The translations under genes and the position numbers were made by a program. Below are positions 36,387-44,731 of a stretch of 64,000 bases of DNA, one piece after another (position 1 is the first letter of the stretch; each line of letters begins with the position of its first letter). The notes below the pieces were generated by a model. That model searched no databases and was not told where the DNA came from. It was given only the letters and a program-made list of their open reading frames with translations. The stretch comes from Rs1 sp038900335 (lineage in GTDB: Bacteria > Pseudomonadota > Gammaproteobacteria > Pseudomonadales > Balneatricaceae), in assembly GCA_038900335.1 (NCBI GenBank), contig JBBMRB010000001.1:186001-250000 (forward strand). Reading direction: 5' to 3'.

Positions 36387-37310
36387 ATGAAACTTAAAAC
36401 AACCAAGATATTTAAACGTATTGCTCTAGCTGCAGCGATGGCCGCCACTGTAATGTCTGCAACCACTTTTGCGGCAGATATCCGTATCGCCTATACAGGT
36501 TATTCTACAGATCAGCCATTTTGGGTGGGTGTAGGGCAAGCGGCTAAGAATAAAGCCGCTGAGTTAGGGGTAGAGTTTGTTGATTTAACGGCAACTCAAG
36601 CTGATGCAGCAGCACAAAAGGATGCGGTAGATAGAGCGATTAATATGGGTGTTGATGGCATTATCATCGGCTCAGTTGATAATCGTGCATTTGGATCATC
36701 ACTTGATCGCGCTTCAAAAAAAGGTATTCCAGTGGTCACCGTAGATACGGCGATTGATCATAGGCATATTAAAAGCTTGGTACAAACTGATAATTTAGCC
36801 GCCGCGGGTGTTGCCGGTGATTATATTGTTAGCCAAGTAAAAGAGGGAACTGTGTTAATTCTGGGTGGGTCAGCCGGGCATCAAACAGGTAATGCGCGTC
36901 GTGATGGTGTAAAAAATGCTGCTCAAGCTGCAGGTCTTGAAGTCATTTTTGTTATTTGTGATTGGGCAGAAGCCTGTGGTTATGACACCACACTTAACCG
37001 CTTGCAATCTAACCCGAACATTAAAGCTATCTTCGCTGCATCTGACCCAATGGCGCTAGCTGCAGTATCTGCTGCGAAAGAATTAGGGCGTTTAAATGAT
37101 GTTGTTATTGTTGGATTTGATGGCAACCCAGGAAACCTTGAATCTATCGCTGCCGGTGAGCAAAGTGCTGATATTAAACAAGATAATACCAGCATGGGAG
37201 CATCAAGTGTAGCTAACTTAGTTGCTTTAATAAAAGGTGAAGAAGTTGCAGCCCATACGCCAATTGCCGGCATTTTAATCACTGCTGAAAACGTTGCTGA
37301 GTATCGCTAA
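36387..37310 (+). CDS. Periplasmic sugar-binding protein (RbsB-like)
   Basis: Exported receptor of 307 residues. Signal peptide 1-29 (LAAAMAATVMSATTFA, cleaved before ADIR). The mature part is a two-lobed periplasmic binding protein: ADIRIAYTGYSTDQPFWVGV, a DGIIIGSVDN strand, then KGIPVVTVDTAIDHR, GNARRDGVKNAAQAAG and VIVGFDGNPGN. It follows ABC ATPase and permease genes with an intercistronic hairpin, and is closed by a terminator. The ligand is inferred from context to be L-galactose or another L-sugar. Confidence 0.9.
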   Translation: MKLKTTKIFKRIALAAAMAATVMSATTFAADIRIAYTGYSTDQPFWVGVGQAAKNKAAELGVEFVDLTATQADAAAQKDAVDRAINMGVDGIIIGSVDNRAFGSSLDRASKKGIPVVTVDTAIDHRHIKSLVQTDNLAAAGVAGDYIVSQVKEGTVLILGGSAGHQTGNARRDGVKNAAQAAGLEVIFVICDWAEACGYDTTLNRLQSNPNIKAIFAASDPMALAAVSAAKELGRLNDVVIVGFDGNPGNLESIAAGEQSADIKQDNTSMGASSVANLVALIKGEEVAAHTPIAGILITAENVAEYR

Positions 37311-37317
37311 TTAACTT

Positions 37318-37350
37318 GCTCAGCCCTCATTTAATGACGGCTGAGCTTTA
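37318..37350. terminator. Terminator between ABC importer and GntR gene
   Basis: GCTCAGCC (37318-37325) and GGCTGAGC (37339-37346) form a perfect 8-bp stem with a 13-nt loop, followed by TTTA. It lies between convergent genes and may serve both. Confidence 0.7.
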
Positions 37351-37399
37351 ATGTTTGATCAAATTACATATCTTTTAATCTAGCGATAGCAAATCTGCT

Positions 37400-38308
37400 C
37401 TAGCTTGTCGTTTTGTAAAATGCCGTTTTAAGAAGAGAGCGTTTAGCTGTATTTAAATGATGCTCAAGGCTCAAAGTAGCTCCTCTATAATCTTTAAGTA
37501 ACATCTTGCTGATAATATCGATATGTTCATCAAGGGCAATTATATTGCGCTCTTTTTCATCACTTTTATCCCATTGGTAATGGTAGTGGAAGACAAAGCT
37601 AATGATGTCATAAAATTGATGAATAAATTGATTAGGGCGCGCCGCTTTTAATAGCCCATGAAAGCGTTGATCTAGTGCGGAGAATTGTTGAAAGTCCTCA
37701 TTTATTTTACTTTTTAATGATTTATGGTCATCTAATAGCGTTTCAAGAGTTAGCCAATTTGGGTCCTCATCCTCTAGCGTCATAAAGCATGACAGTGAGT
37801 GCATTTCAAATAAGTGTCTAACTTCAAATAATTGATCGACAAACTGCTGATCAAAAGTTTTCATTTGCCATTGTGATCTAGGCTCTTTTTCAATTAAGCC
37901 AAACCTTGAAAAACGAATCAGAAATTCCCTGACAGCGACGGTATTACAATTGGATTGGCGGGCTAGCTCTAATTCAGAAAAACGGTCTCCAGGTTTTATA
38001 TCACCACTAACAATGGCGGCTAAGAAATGGCGCTCCACTTGTTCCTCTTTTGGGGGGCCTAGTTCCTGTAGATCAAAATAACATTCATCATCAGGCACAC
38101 GGGTGATAATACGCTGTGCGCCGTGTTTGCTAATCACACCAAGACCTATTAAATGATCGATCGCTTTGCGAACGGTAGATCGGCTGACCTCTAGCTGCCT
38201 GGTGATTTTGGAATCTCCATGCAATACATCATCTACTGACATGTTTTGAGCTATGTAGTGCAGGAGTTGGTTGACTGTCTGTTTAAATAAATTGTTCTGA
38301 CGACTCAT
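37400..38308 (-). CDS. GntR/FCD regulator with two tandem winged helices
   Basis: Transcription factor of 302 residues. It has an FCD ligand domain (about 155-295; QQFVDQLFEVRHLFEMHSLS, a FSALDQRFHGLL stretch and the His near HLNTA), preceded by a typical GntR winged helix (about 87-150; GDIKPGDRFSELELARQSNC, VAVREFLIRFSRFGLIEK). Ahead of that lies a second helix-turn-helix (about 28-70; ITRQLEVSRSTVRKAIDHLI, LGVISKHGAQRIITR). Standard FadR-type proteins have one. It lies between the importer and the enzyme genes, divergent from the latter, and is the obvious local repressor. The ligand is presumably a uronate or aldonate intermediate. Confidence 0.85.
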   Translation of the reverse strand: MSRQNNLFKQTVNQLLHYIAQNMSVDDVLHGDSKITRQLEVSRSTVRKAIDHLIGLGVISKHGAQRIITRVPDDECYFDLQELGPPKEEQVERHFLAAIVSGDIKPGDRFSELELARQSNCNTVAVREFLIRFSRFGLIEKEPRSQWQMKTFDQQFVDQLFEVRHLFEMHSLSCFMTLEDEDPNWLTLETLLDDHKSLKSKINEDFQQFSALDQRFHGLLKAARPNQFIHQFYDIISFVFHYHYQWDKSDEKERNIIALDEHIDIISKMLLKDYRGATLSLEHHLNTAKRSLLKTAFYKTTS

Positions 38309-38517
38309 GTAAAAACCTTAGTTTAATGTCTTTAAATTTTAGCATAGTACTCTGGCGTTTCAAATGAGCTATATAAATATTAGTTTTTATACTGATAAAA
38401 ACAATAATAATTATGATTTCTTAGATAACGAGCGATTTAAGCTAGATTGTTTTGTTGATTTTTAATAATAAAAAACATAATATAATATTTATCAATTTAA
38501 CACCTCATTGCCATCCA

Positions 38518-38540
38518 CTATTTAATAGATCATTAAATAG
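38518..38540. promoter_or_regulatory. Inverted repeat, candidate GntR operator
   Basis: CTATTTAAT (38518-38526) and ATTAAATAG (38532-38540) are perfect 9-bp arms around AGATC, placed midway in the divergent region. Confidence 0.4.
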
Positions 38541-38644
38541 GTAGAGCGATTTATGGTTTTAGAGCTAAAAACTACTCGTTATCGCTTTGTTATGTAAATT
38601 TTAGAGCACGAGTGAACGTATGGCATTGCGGGTGAATATTAATA

Positions 38645-38654
38645 ACGCATGCGT
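38645..38654. promoter_or_regulatory. Palindrome close to the first catabolic gene
   Basis: ACGCATGCGT is a perfect 10-bp palindrome about 33 nt before the start codon, where bound repressor would block transcription or early elongation. Confidence 0.35.
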
Positions 38655-38686
38655 AAATTTAAATTTATAAATAATAAGGTCATAAT

Positions 38687-39700
38687 ATGATGAAGTCGGT
38701 AGTTTGTAGTAAACCAGGTTCTCTATTAATACAAGATATAGCACGCCCTGTAGACAAGCCAGGCCATGTCATCGTAAAAATTAAACGCATAGGTATATGT
38801 GGCACTGATATCCATGCCTTTGGCGGCAATCAGCCTTTTTTCAACTACCCTAGAGTGTTGGGCCACGAGTTATCTGGCGAGATAGAATCTGTTGGTGAGG
38901 GCGTTGAGTTAAGTGCTGGCCAAAATGTTTACATTATTCCTTATATGTATTGTGGTGAATGTGCGGCCTGTCAGCGCGGCAAAACTAATTGCTGTAGTGA
39001 TATTCAAGTATTAGGCGTGCATGTTGATGGTGGCATGTGCGAATACCTACAAGTACCACAACAATATGTCATTGTTGCCAATGATATAGATTTAGATCAA
39101 CTAGCCGTTGTCGAATGTTTAGCCATAGGGGCTCATGCAGTCAGGCGTGCAAAGCTTGAAAAAGGCTCTACGGTGTTAGTTGTCGGCGCCGGCCCAATTG
39201 GCATGGGTATCATGCAGTTTGCCAAAGTAGCAGGTGCTAAGGTTTTTGTAATGGATACCAATACTGAGCGCTTAGCTTTTTGTAAAAGTGCATTAGCTGT
39301 TGATGAAGTTATTGAAGTTAACGCGCAATCACGTGAGCAGTTATCTGTATTGACTAATGGCAACTTCATAGACACCGTCTTTGATGCGACGGGTAATCCT
39401 AAAGCAATGGAAGCAGGTTTTGAGCTCGTCGCTCACGGTGGCACTTATGTATTGGTCAGTGTTGTTAAAGGCAGTATTAGTTTTGTTGACCCTGAATTTC
39501 ATAAACGTGAAATGACACTCATGGGCTCACGTAATGCAACAAGAGAAGATTTTGAGCATGTTGTTAGCTGCATGCATTCAGGTGCAGTAAAGGCACAATC
39601 TATGATTACCCATCGTGCTAATTTAATTGAGTTACCTGATCTTCTTGGGCAGTGGAGCCTACCTCAAACAGGTGTTATAAAAGCAGTGGTTGAGGTTTAG
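38687..39700 (+). CDS. Zinc-dependent dehydrogenase, probable L-galactonate 5-dehydrogenase
   Basis: Medium-chain zinc alcohol dehydrogenase (337 residues). Catalytic zinc motif GICGTDIHAFGG with GHE in RVLGHELSGE (about 58-70), structural zinc cysteines in YCGECAACQRGKTNCC, and Rossmann motif VLVVGAGPIGMGIMQ. It resembles the LgoD (YjjN) group, which oxidises L-galactonate at C5 to D-tagaturonate. The following genes process tagaturonate and altronate, which supports that reaction. Other sugar-acid or polyol dehydrogenases of this family remain possible. Confidence 0.75.
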   Translation: MMKSVVCSKPGSLLIQDIARPVDKPGHVIVKIKRIGICGTDIHAFGGNQPFFNYPRVLGHELSGEIESVGEGVELSAGQNVYIIPYMYCGECAACQRGKTNCCSDIQVLGVHVDGGMCEYLQVPQQYVIVANDIDLDQLAVVECLAIGAHAVRRAKLEKGSTVLVVGAGPIGMGIMQFAKVAGAKVFVMDTNTERLAFCKSALAVDEVIEVNAQSREQLSVLTNGNFIDTVFDATGNPKAMEAGFELVAHGGTYVLVSVVKGSISFVDPEFHKREMTLMGSRNATREDFEHVVSCMHSGAVKAQSMITHRANLIELPDLLGQWSLPQTGVIKAVVEV

Positions 39701-39701
39701 G

Positions 39702-40847
39702 ATGAATAATCTTATTCATAAGAAAACACCGGTTATTATCCAATTTGGCACCAGCCGGTTCTTACAGGCCCATGTCGATTATTTTGTCGCAAGCTCTATA
39801 GCACAAGGTACATCAAACACTAAAATAGTAGTTGTACAAAGCTCTAGCAGCGCCACTGGTAAAGCGAAAGTCGCTGCGATTAATAAAAAAGCGGTTTATC
39901 CAGTGCATATACAGGGAATGTACCAAGGTGAAGTGGTTGATCGTATCGAGCAAATTGACGCTTTTTGCGGTGCTATTCAAGCGAGTGCAGATTGGGATCA
40001 GCTAGTTGAGTTATTTTGTTATAACGCGACTCATATGGTCTCAAATACTGCAGATCAAGGCTATATGCTGTTCGATGACGATTCTTTAGCAGATACGCCG
40101 CAAAAAAGCTTTCCTGCAAAGCTATTGAGCTTGTTGTTTGCGCGCTATTTGACAACCGCTAAGCCTATTACGTTAATGCCTTGTGAGCTCATCGCTAATA
40201 ATGGCTCTACTCTCAAAGCAATAATATTGAAATTGGCTCAACAATGGCAAATGGATGCGGCGTTTATTCAGTGGTTAGATAGCAAATGTATGTGGGTGAA
40301 TTCGCTTGTTGATCGTATCGTATCAAAAGCACTAGAGCCTTTAGGGGCTGTCGCTGAACCTTATGCATTATGGGCAATTGAGCAACAAGTTGGATTAGAG
40401 CTACCTTGTGTGCACCGCGATGTGCGAGTAGTTTCCTCACTTAAATCAATAGAATGGCTTAAATTAAGCTTACTGAATTTATCACATAGTTATTTGGTCG
40501 ATCTATGGATGCGTGGTGATTTTTCAGAGATTAAAACCGTTTTTCAAGCGATGCAAAATAACGAGCTTAGATCTGCTTTACAGACATTACTAGATACTGA
40601 AATAGTACCGGTATTAGAGGCAATGAGCTTAGGCGAAGATGTGCAGGGTTATTTAGCCAGTGTGTTTGAGCGTTTTGAGAATCCATTTCTGGAGCATCAG
40701 CTCAGTGATATTGCCCAAAATCATGCTCAGAAAATTGAGCGTCGCTTACTACCGATTTTCGAGCAGGGACACGAACTGCTACCTAAGTTAGCCATGACTA
40801 AACTGAAAGCGTGTTTAGTGCGTAATGAAATACAGTTAGAGGGTTAA
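39702..40847 (+). CDS. Mannitol-dehydrogenase-family protein, probable tagaturonate reductase
   Basis: NAD-dependent long-chain dehydrogenase expected to reduce D-tagaturonate to D-altronate. It has the UxaB/UxuB-like N-terminus IIQFGTSRFLQAHVD, the middle blocks LMPCELIANNGSTLKAI and WVNSLVDRIV, and the catalytic K-x4-N-x2-H motif in WLKLSLLNLSHSYL. At 381 residues it is ~100 shorter than E. coli UxaB. The ATG at 39702 is preferred: GAGG lies just upstream within the end of the preceding gene; TTG at 39690 is the alternative. The next gene starts immediately after its stop. Confidence 0.75.
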   Translation: MNNLIHKKTPVIIQFGTSRFLQAHVDYFVASSIAQGTSNTKIVVVQSSSSATGKAKVAAINKKAVYPVHIQGMYQGEVVDRIEQIDAFCGAIQASADWDQLVELFCYNATHMVSNTADQGYMLFDDDSLADTPQKSFPAKLLSLLFARYLTTAKPITLMPCELIANNGSTLKAIILKLAQQWQMDAAFIQWLDSKCMWVNSLVDRIVSKALEPLGAVAEPYALWAIEQQVGLELPCVHRDVRVVSSLKSIEWLKLSLLNLSHSYLVDLWMRGDFSEIKTVFQAMQNNELRSALQTLLDTEIVPVLEAMSLGEDVQGYLASVFERFENPFLEHQLSDIAQNHAQKIERRLLPIFEQGHELLPKLAMTKLKACLVRNEIQLEG

Positions 40848-42485
40848 ATGATGAATGATCAATCTGCAAGTGCCTTTAAAATAAATCCAGCAGATGACTT
40901 AATCGTCGCTTTAAAAGACCTGCCCTGTGACAGCTTCGTTACAGTAGATGGTGTTGACTACCCATTATTAGAGAATATTAAAGCAAAACATAAATTTGCC
41001 GCACGTGATTTTATGGTGGCACAACGTCTCACTCAGTACGGCATTACGGTAGGTGAGGCGATAGTACCTATCTTAAAAGGCCAAGCTATTACTACCCAAA
41101 ATGTACGACACTGTGTTCAAGGCTATGAAATTAATGCTCAACAATACCAGTGGCAACCGCCTTGTGTGGATGAGTATCAGCAACAGACGTTCCAAGGAAT
41201 TATCAGAGAAAACGGGGCAGTTGCTACGGCCAATTATTGGTTAGTGGTACCGCTGGTTTTTTGCCAAAATCGCAATATAGAAATGATGCGCAATGCTCTG
41301 CAAGATTTACTGGGCTACAGCAATGAATCCCATTACATTGATTTAGCTAAAAATTTAGTTGAACAGTATAAATCAGGTAACAGTGACAATGTAGTCAGTA
41401 GTAAAGAAACTGAGCGGGTATTTGCCAATGTTGATGGGGTCAAATTTATCACTCATACCGCAGGTTGTGGTGGCACGCGCGATGATGCATTAGCGCTGTG
41501 CAAGTTACTGGCAGGCTATATTCATCATCCTAATGTTGCAGGGGCGACTGTTTTATCATTAGGTTGCCAAAATGCTCAAATCTCATTACTTAAAGAGCAA
41601 TTAGCTGTATTAGAACCCCAAGGCGATACCCCTGTGTTGTATTTTGAGCAGCAGGAATATGGCCAAGAGCGTTTGATGATCGAGGCGGCAATCAGCCAAA
41701 CATTAACAGGGCTGGCGGGTGCTAATAAGTACCAGCGTCAAAGTGCTCCTTTATCGGCATTAAAGATTGGCGTTGAGTGTGGCGGCTCAGATGGCTTCTC
41801 GGGGCTTTCAGCCAATCCTTTAATCGGTGCTGTAGTGGATAAGCTTGTGGCTTTACAAGGCAGTGCAATTTTAGGAGAGTTCCCTGAGCTTTGCGGTGTC
41901 GAGCAAAATATCCTTAATCGCTGTGTATCAAATGCGCTTCGTGAAAAATTCTCGCAACTGATGACAGCCTATCAGCGCCACGCACTGGCAGTCGGTGCTA
42001 GTTTTGATATGAACCCATCACCTGGTAATATTCGCGATGGTTTAATTACTGATGCGATGAAATCAGCAGGGGCTGCTTTAAAAGGTGGCTCATCGGCAAT
42101 ACAAGATGTACTTGATTATACTGAAGTTGTTAAAAAAACAGGGTTGAATTTATTGTGCACACCAGGCAATGATGTTGAATCAACCACAGCATTAGTGGCT
42201 AGTGGTGCAAATTTGGTACTTTTTTCAACGGGCTTGGGAACGCCAACAGGTAATCCTATTGTGCCGGTATTAAAAATATCTAGTAACTCCAAAACCGCTC
42301 GACATATGAGTGATATTATTGACTTTGATGCCGGGCCTATCATTGAGGGCACCGACAGCCTTGATGCACTGGCCAACAAGCTTTTTGATTTGTGTATAGA
42401 CAGCGCATCAGGCTCTTATCAATGTCATGCTGTGCGTTTAGGACAAGACGACTTTATTCCTTGGAAACGTGGCGTTTCCCTATAA
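40848..42485 (+). CDS. uxaA: Altronate dehydratase (UxaA family)
   Basis: Iron-dependent dehydratase converting D-altronate to 2-keto-3-deoxy-D-gluconate. An N-terminal SAF-like domain (about 1-100) is followed by the catalytic UxaA part: HTAGCGGTRDDALALCKLLA (about 201-220), LSLGCQNAQ, IGVECGGSDGFSGLSANPLI, an LGEFPELCGVE stretch and LLCTPGNDVESTTALVASGA. 545 residues against ~495 in E. coli. Cysteines at TAGCGG, LGCQ and ECGG are conserved. AGAGGG precedes the start. Confidence 0.85.
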   Translation: MMNDQSASAFKINPADDLIVALKDLPCDSFVTVDGVDYPLLENIKAKHKFAARDFMVAQRLTQYGITVGEAIVPILKGQAITTQNVRHCVQGYEINAQQYQWQPPCVDEYQQQTFQGIIRENGAVATANYWLVVPLVFCQNRNIEMMRNALQDLLGYSNESHYIDLAKNLVEQYKSGNSDNVVSSKETERVFANVDGVKFITHTAGCGGTRDDALALCKLLAGYIHHPNVAGATVLSLGCQNAQISLLKEQLAVLEPQGDTPVLYFEQQEYGQERLMIEAAISQTLTGLAGANKYQRQSAPLSALKIGVECGGSDGFSGLSANPLIGAVVDKLVALQGSAILGEFPELCGVEQNILNRCVSNALREKFSQLMTAYQRHALAVGASFDMNPSPGNIRDGLITDAMKSAGAALKGGSSAIQDVLDYTEVVKKTGLNLLCTPGNDVESTTALVASGANLVLFSTGLGTPTGNPIVPVLKISSNSKTARHMSDIIDFDAGPIIEGTDSLDALANKLFDLCIDSASGSYQCHAVRLGQDDFIPWKRGVSL

Positions 42486-42530
42486 AATAAAACTAAATAG
42501 ATTGAGTCAGCGCTAATTAAAGGAAAGAAA

Positions 42531-42872
42531 ATGAAAGAATACGCCTTACATTTAGAATTAAAAAACGATGATGCATTAATAGCGCAATACGAAGAACATC
42601 ATCGTAATGTGTGGCCGCAAGTGATCGCGGCCATTAAACATGTCGGTATTTTAGAGATGAAAATCTATCGCTGGCACAATCGTATGTTTATGTTGATGCG
42701 CACTGCTGATGATTACGATATGCACCAAGCTGCTGACTATTTTAATGGCCATGCCAAATCAGTCGAGTGGGAGGCATTAATGGATAATTTCCAGCAGCGC
42801 TTGCCCGGTGGTTTACTTGAGCAAAAATGGCAACCGCTACAATGTTGTTTTGATTTGCAAGAATTTACCTAG
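42531..42872 (+). CDS. L-sugar mutarotase (RhaM/FucU-analogous, DUF718 family)
   Basis: Small enzyme (113 residues) of the L-rhamnose mutarotase family that interconverts alpha and beta anomers. The family motif is YEEHHRNVWPQVIAAIKHVG (about 20-39) with the catalytic His, followed by ILEMKIYRWHNRMFMLM and an aromatic WEALMDNFQ near the C-terminus. Strong ribosome-binding sequence AAAGGAAAG. In this operon it would feed the right anomer of the L-sugar to the aldo/keto reductase two genes on. Confidence 0.85.
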   Translation: MKEYALHLELKNDDALIAQYEEHHRNVWPQVIAAIKHVGILEMKIYRWHNRMFMLMRTADDYDMHQAADYFNGHAKSVEWEALMDNFQQRLPGGLLEQKWQPLQCCFDLQEFT

Positions 42873-42881
42873 GGGACAAGG

Positions 42882-43751
42882 GTGAAACGAATTGATTCAC
42901 ACCAACACTTCTGGCGATATACTGAGCATGATTATCCTTGGATAGAGCCCGAAATGGCACGCTTAAAACAAGACTATTTACCAGAGAACCTAGCCCCTTT
43001 ATTACAACAAAATAATATCGATGGCTGTATTGCGGTACAAGCGCGAGAGAGTGTTGAAGAAACACGCTGGTTGCTAGCACTCGCTGAGCAGCATAGTGAG
43101 ATTAAAGCCGTCGTTGGCTGGGTAGATATATGCAGCCCTGATTTATTAGATCAACTGCAACAGTTTTCTGCCAGTAACAAGCTCAAAGGTTTTCGACACG
43201 TACTGCAAGGGCAGTGTAATGAATTTATGTTACAGCCTAACTTTATCAACGGCCTTAAAACATTAGCAGAGCATGGCTATAGCTATGATATTTTGGTGCA
43301 TGCAGATCAGTTATCTACCGTTTGTCAGTTAGTTGAGCAGCTACCTTGCATGCGTTTAGTGTTAGATCACATTGGCAAGCCCAATATAGCTGATGATGAG
43401 CATCTAGTTTGGATGCAACAAATCAATAAATTGGCAAGCTATCCTGATGTTTACTGCAAAGTTTCTGGCATGGTGACAGAGGCTGATCTTAACCATTGGC
43501 AAGCACAGCAAATTGAACCTTATCTAGCGCATGTCAGCCAATGCTTTGGTCACAACAGACTTATGTTTGGCTCGGATTGGCCGGTCTGTTTACTGGCCGC
43601 TGATTATCAGCGCGTCATAAACTTGGTAGAACAGTATTTTGAGAAAATAAGTGAAGAGGCATCTCGTGCGGTGATGGGGCACACAGCCATAGATTTTTAC
43701 CAATTAAATCAAAATGATAATAAAAATAAGAGAATAAGCAATGCAATATAA
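42882..43751 (+). CDS. Amidohydrolase-family lactonase (cog3618, L-galactono/L-fuconolactonase type)
   Basis: 289-residue TIM-barrel hydrolase. Metal or active-site motifs are IDSHQHFWRYTEHDYPWI at the N-terminus, CIAVQARESVEETRWLLALA, LDHIGKPNI (His near residue 165) and LMFGSDWPVC (Asp near 236). COG3618 includes L-fuconolactonase, L-rhamnonolactonase and L-galactonolactonase. It would open the 1,5-lactone made by the next gene's product, giving L-galactonate. GTG start after AGGGGACAAGG. Its end overlaps the reductase gene by 11 nt. Confidence 0.85.
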   Translation: MKRIDSHQHFWRYTEHDYPWIEPEMARLKQDYLPENLAPLLQQNNIDGCIAVQARESVEETRWLLALAEQHSEIKAVVGWVDICSPDLLDQLQQFSASNKLKGFRHVLQGQCNEFMLQPNFINGLKTLAEHGYSYDILVHADQLSTVCQLVEQLPCMRLVLDHIGKPNIADDEHLVWMQQINKLASYPDVYCKVSGMVTEADLNHWQAQQIEPYLAHVSQCFGHNRLMFGSDWPVCLLAADYQRVINLVEQYFEKISEEASRAVMGHTAIDFYQLNQNDNKNKRISNAI

Positions 43752-44682
43752 TACATTGGGTAATACAGATTTAGCGCTTTCAACGCTCAGTTATGGCGCC
43801 TCTCCATTAGGTAGTGTGTTTGCTAATATTGATAGCGGCCAAGGCATAAGAACAGTGCATAGCGCTATTGATTTAGGAGTTAACTATATTGATTGCTCAC
43901 CTTACTATGGGCTCACTAAAGCGGAAACTGTATTAGGTAAAGCGCTAAAAGGTATCCCTAGGGATAAATATATACTCTCTAGTAAAGCTGGGCGCTATGG
44001 TGCCCAAGCAGCGGATTTTGATATGTCGCCTAGGCGCATACGGCGCAGCTTAGATGAAAGCTTGCAGCGCTTAGGTGTTGATGAGTTAGATATCTTTTTA
44101 CTACATGACATTGAATTTGTCGATTTAGATTATGTGTTACAAGAGTCACTACCTTGCCTTGAAGCACTTAAAAAAGAAGGTCGTATTCGCTATTTTGGAG
44201 TAACGGGGTACCCGCTGAAAAGTTTGCAAAAAATAGTTGATAACTATGAGATCGATTGTTTGCTTACTTATTGTCGTTTTGCATTACACGATAATACTCT
44301 TGTCAATATTATGCCTACATTACTCGAAAAAAATATCGGCGTTATCAATGCCTCACCAACCGCTATGGGCCTGTTAACTGAGCGAGGCGTAGCTGATTGG
44401 CACCCTGCATCACCACAGCTTAAGCGCTGTGCTGCACAGGCAATGGCGCTATGCCAAGAGCGCGGGGTAAATATTACAGAGCTGGCAATGCAATACGCTG
44501 TCAGTCATCCTGATATTAGCTCGACATTGGTAGGTACCGCGAACCCCGCTAATTTAAAAGCTAATATAGATTGGATTGAAAAACCTTTAGATCTTGAGCT
44601 GGCAATGCAAGTACTTAGTGTTTTCAAAGCTTGTTCAACTAATATCTGGCAATCTGGGCTCGCAATTAACAGCGATTGTTAA
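43741..44682 (+). CDS. Aldo/keto reductase, probable L-galactose dehydrogenase
   Basis: NAD(P)-dependent oxidoreductase (313 residues) that oxidises the aldose at C1 to the lactone. It shares runs I know from plant L-galactose dehydrogenase: LSYGASPLGSVFANI, YIDCSPYYGLTKAE with the catalytic Tyr, LLHDIEFVDLDYVLQE, and NASPTAMGLLTERG-x-x-DWHPASP (about 197-218). Bacterial D-threo-aldose/L-fucose dehydrogenases belong to the same group, so L-fucose is an alternative substrate. The altronate-pathway neighbours favour L-galactose. Confidence 0.8.
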   Translation: MQYNTLGNTDLALSTLSYGASPLGSVFANIDSGQGIRTVHSAIDLGVNYIDCSPYYGLTKAETVLGKALKGIPRDKYILSSKAGRYGAQAADFDMSPRRIRRSLDESLQRLGVDELDIFLLHDIEFVDLDYVLQESLPCLEALKKEGRIRYFGVTGYPLKSLQKIVDNYEIDCLLTYCRFALHDNTLVNIMPTLLEKNIGVINASPTAMGLLTERGVADWHPASPQLKRCAAQAMALCQERGVNITELAMQYAVSHPDISSTLVGTANPANLKANIDWIEKPLDLELAMQVLSVFKACSTNIWQSGLAINSDC

Positions 44683-44731
44683 TACTAAGGCTATTATCGA
44701 TATATTGTTACATTAAACTATGAGAAATTTT

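Larger units (their letters stand above)
38309..38686. other. Divergent regulatory region of the L-galactose locus
   Basis: About 380 nt between the GntR gene and the first catabolic gene. No coding sequence. It contains two notable palindromes (38518-38540 and 38645-38654) and AAATTTAAATTT at 38656-38667. Confidence 0.5.
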
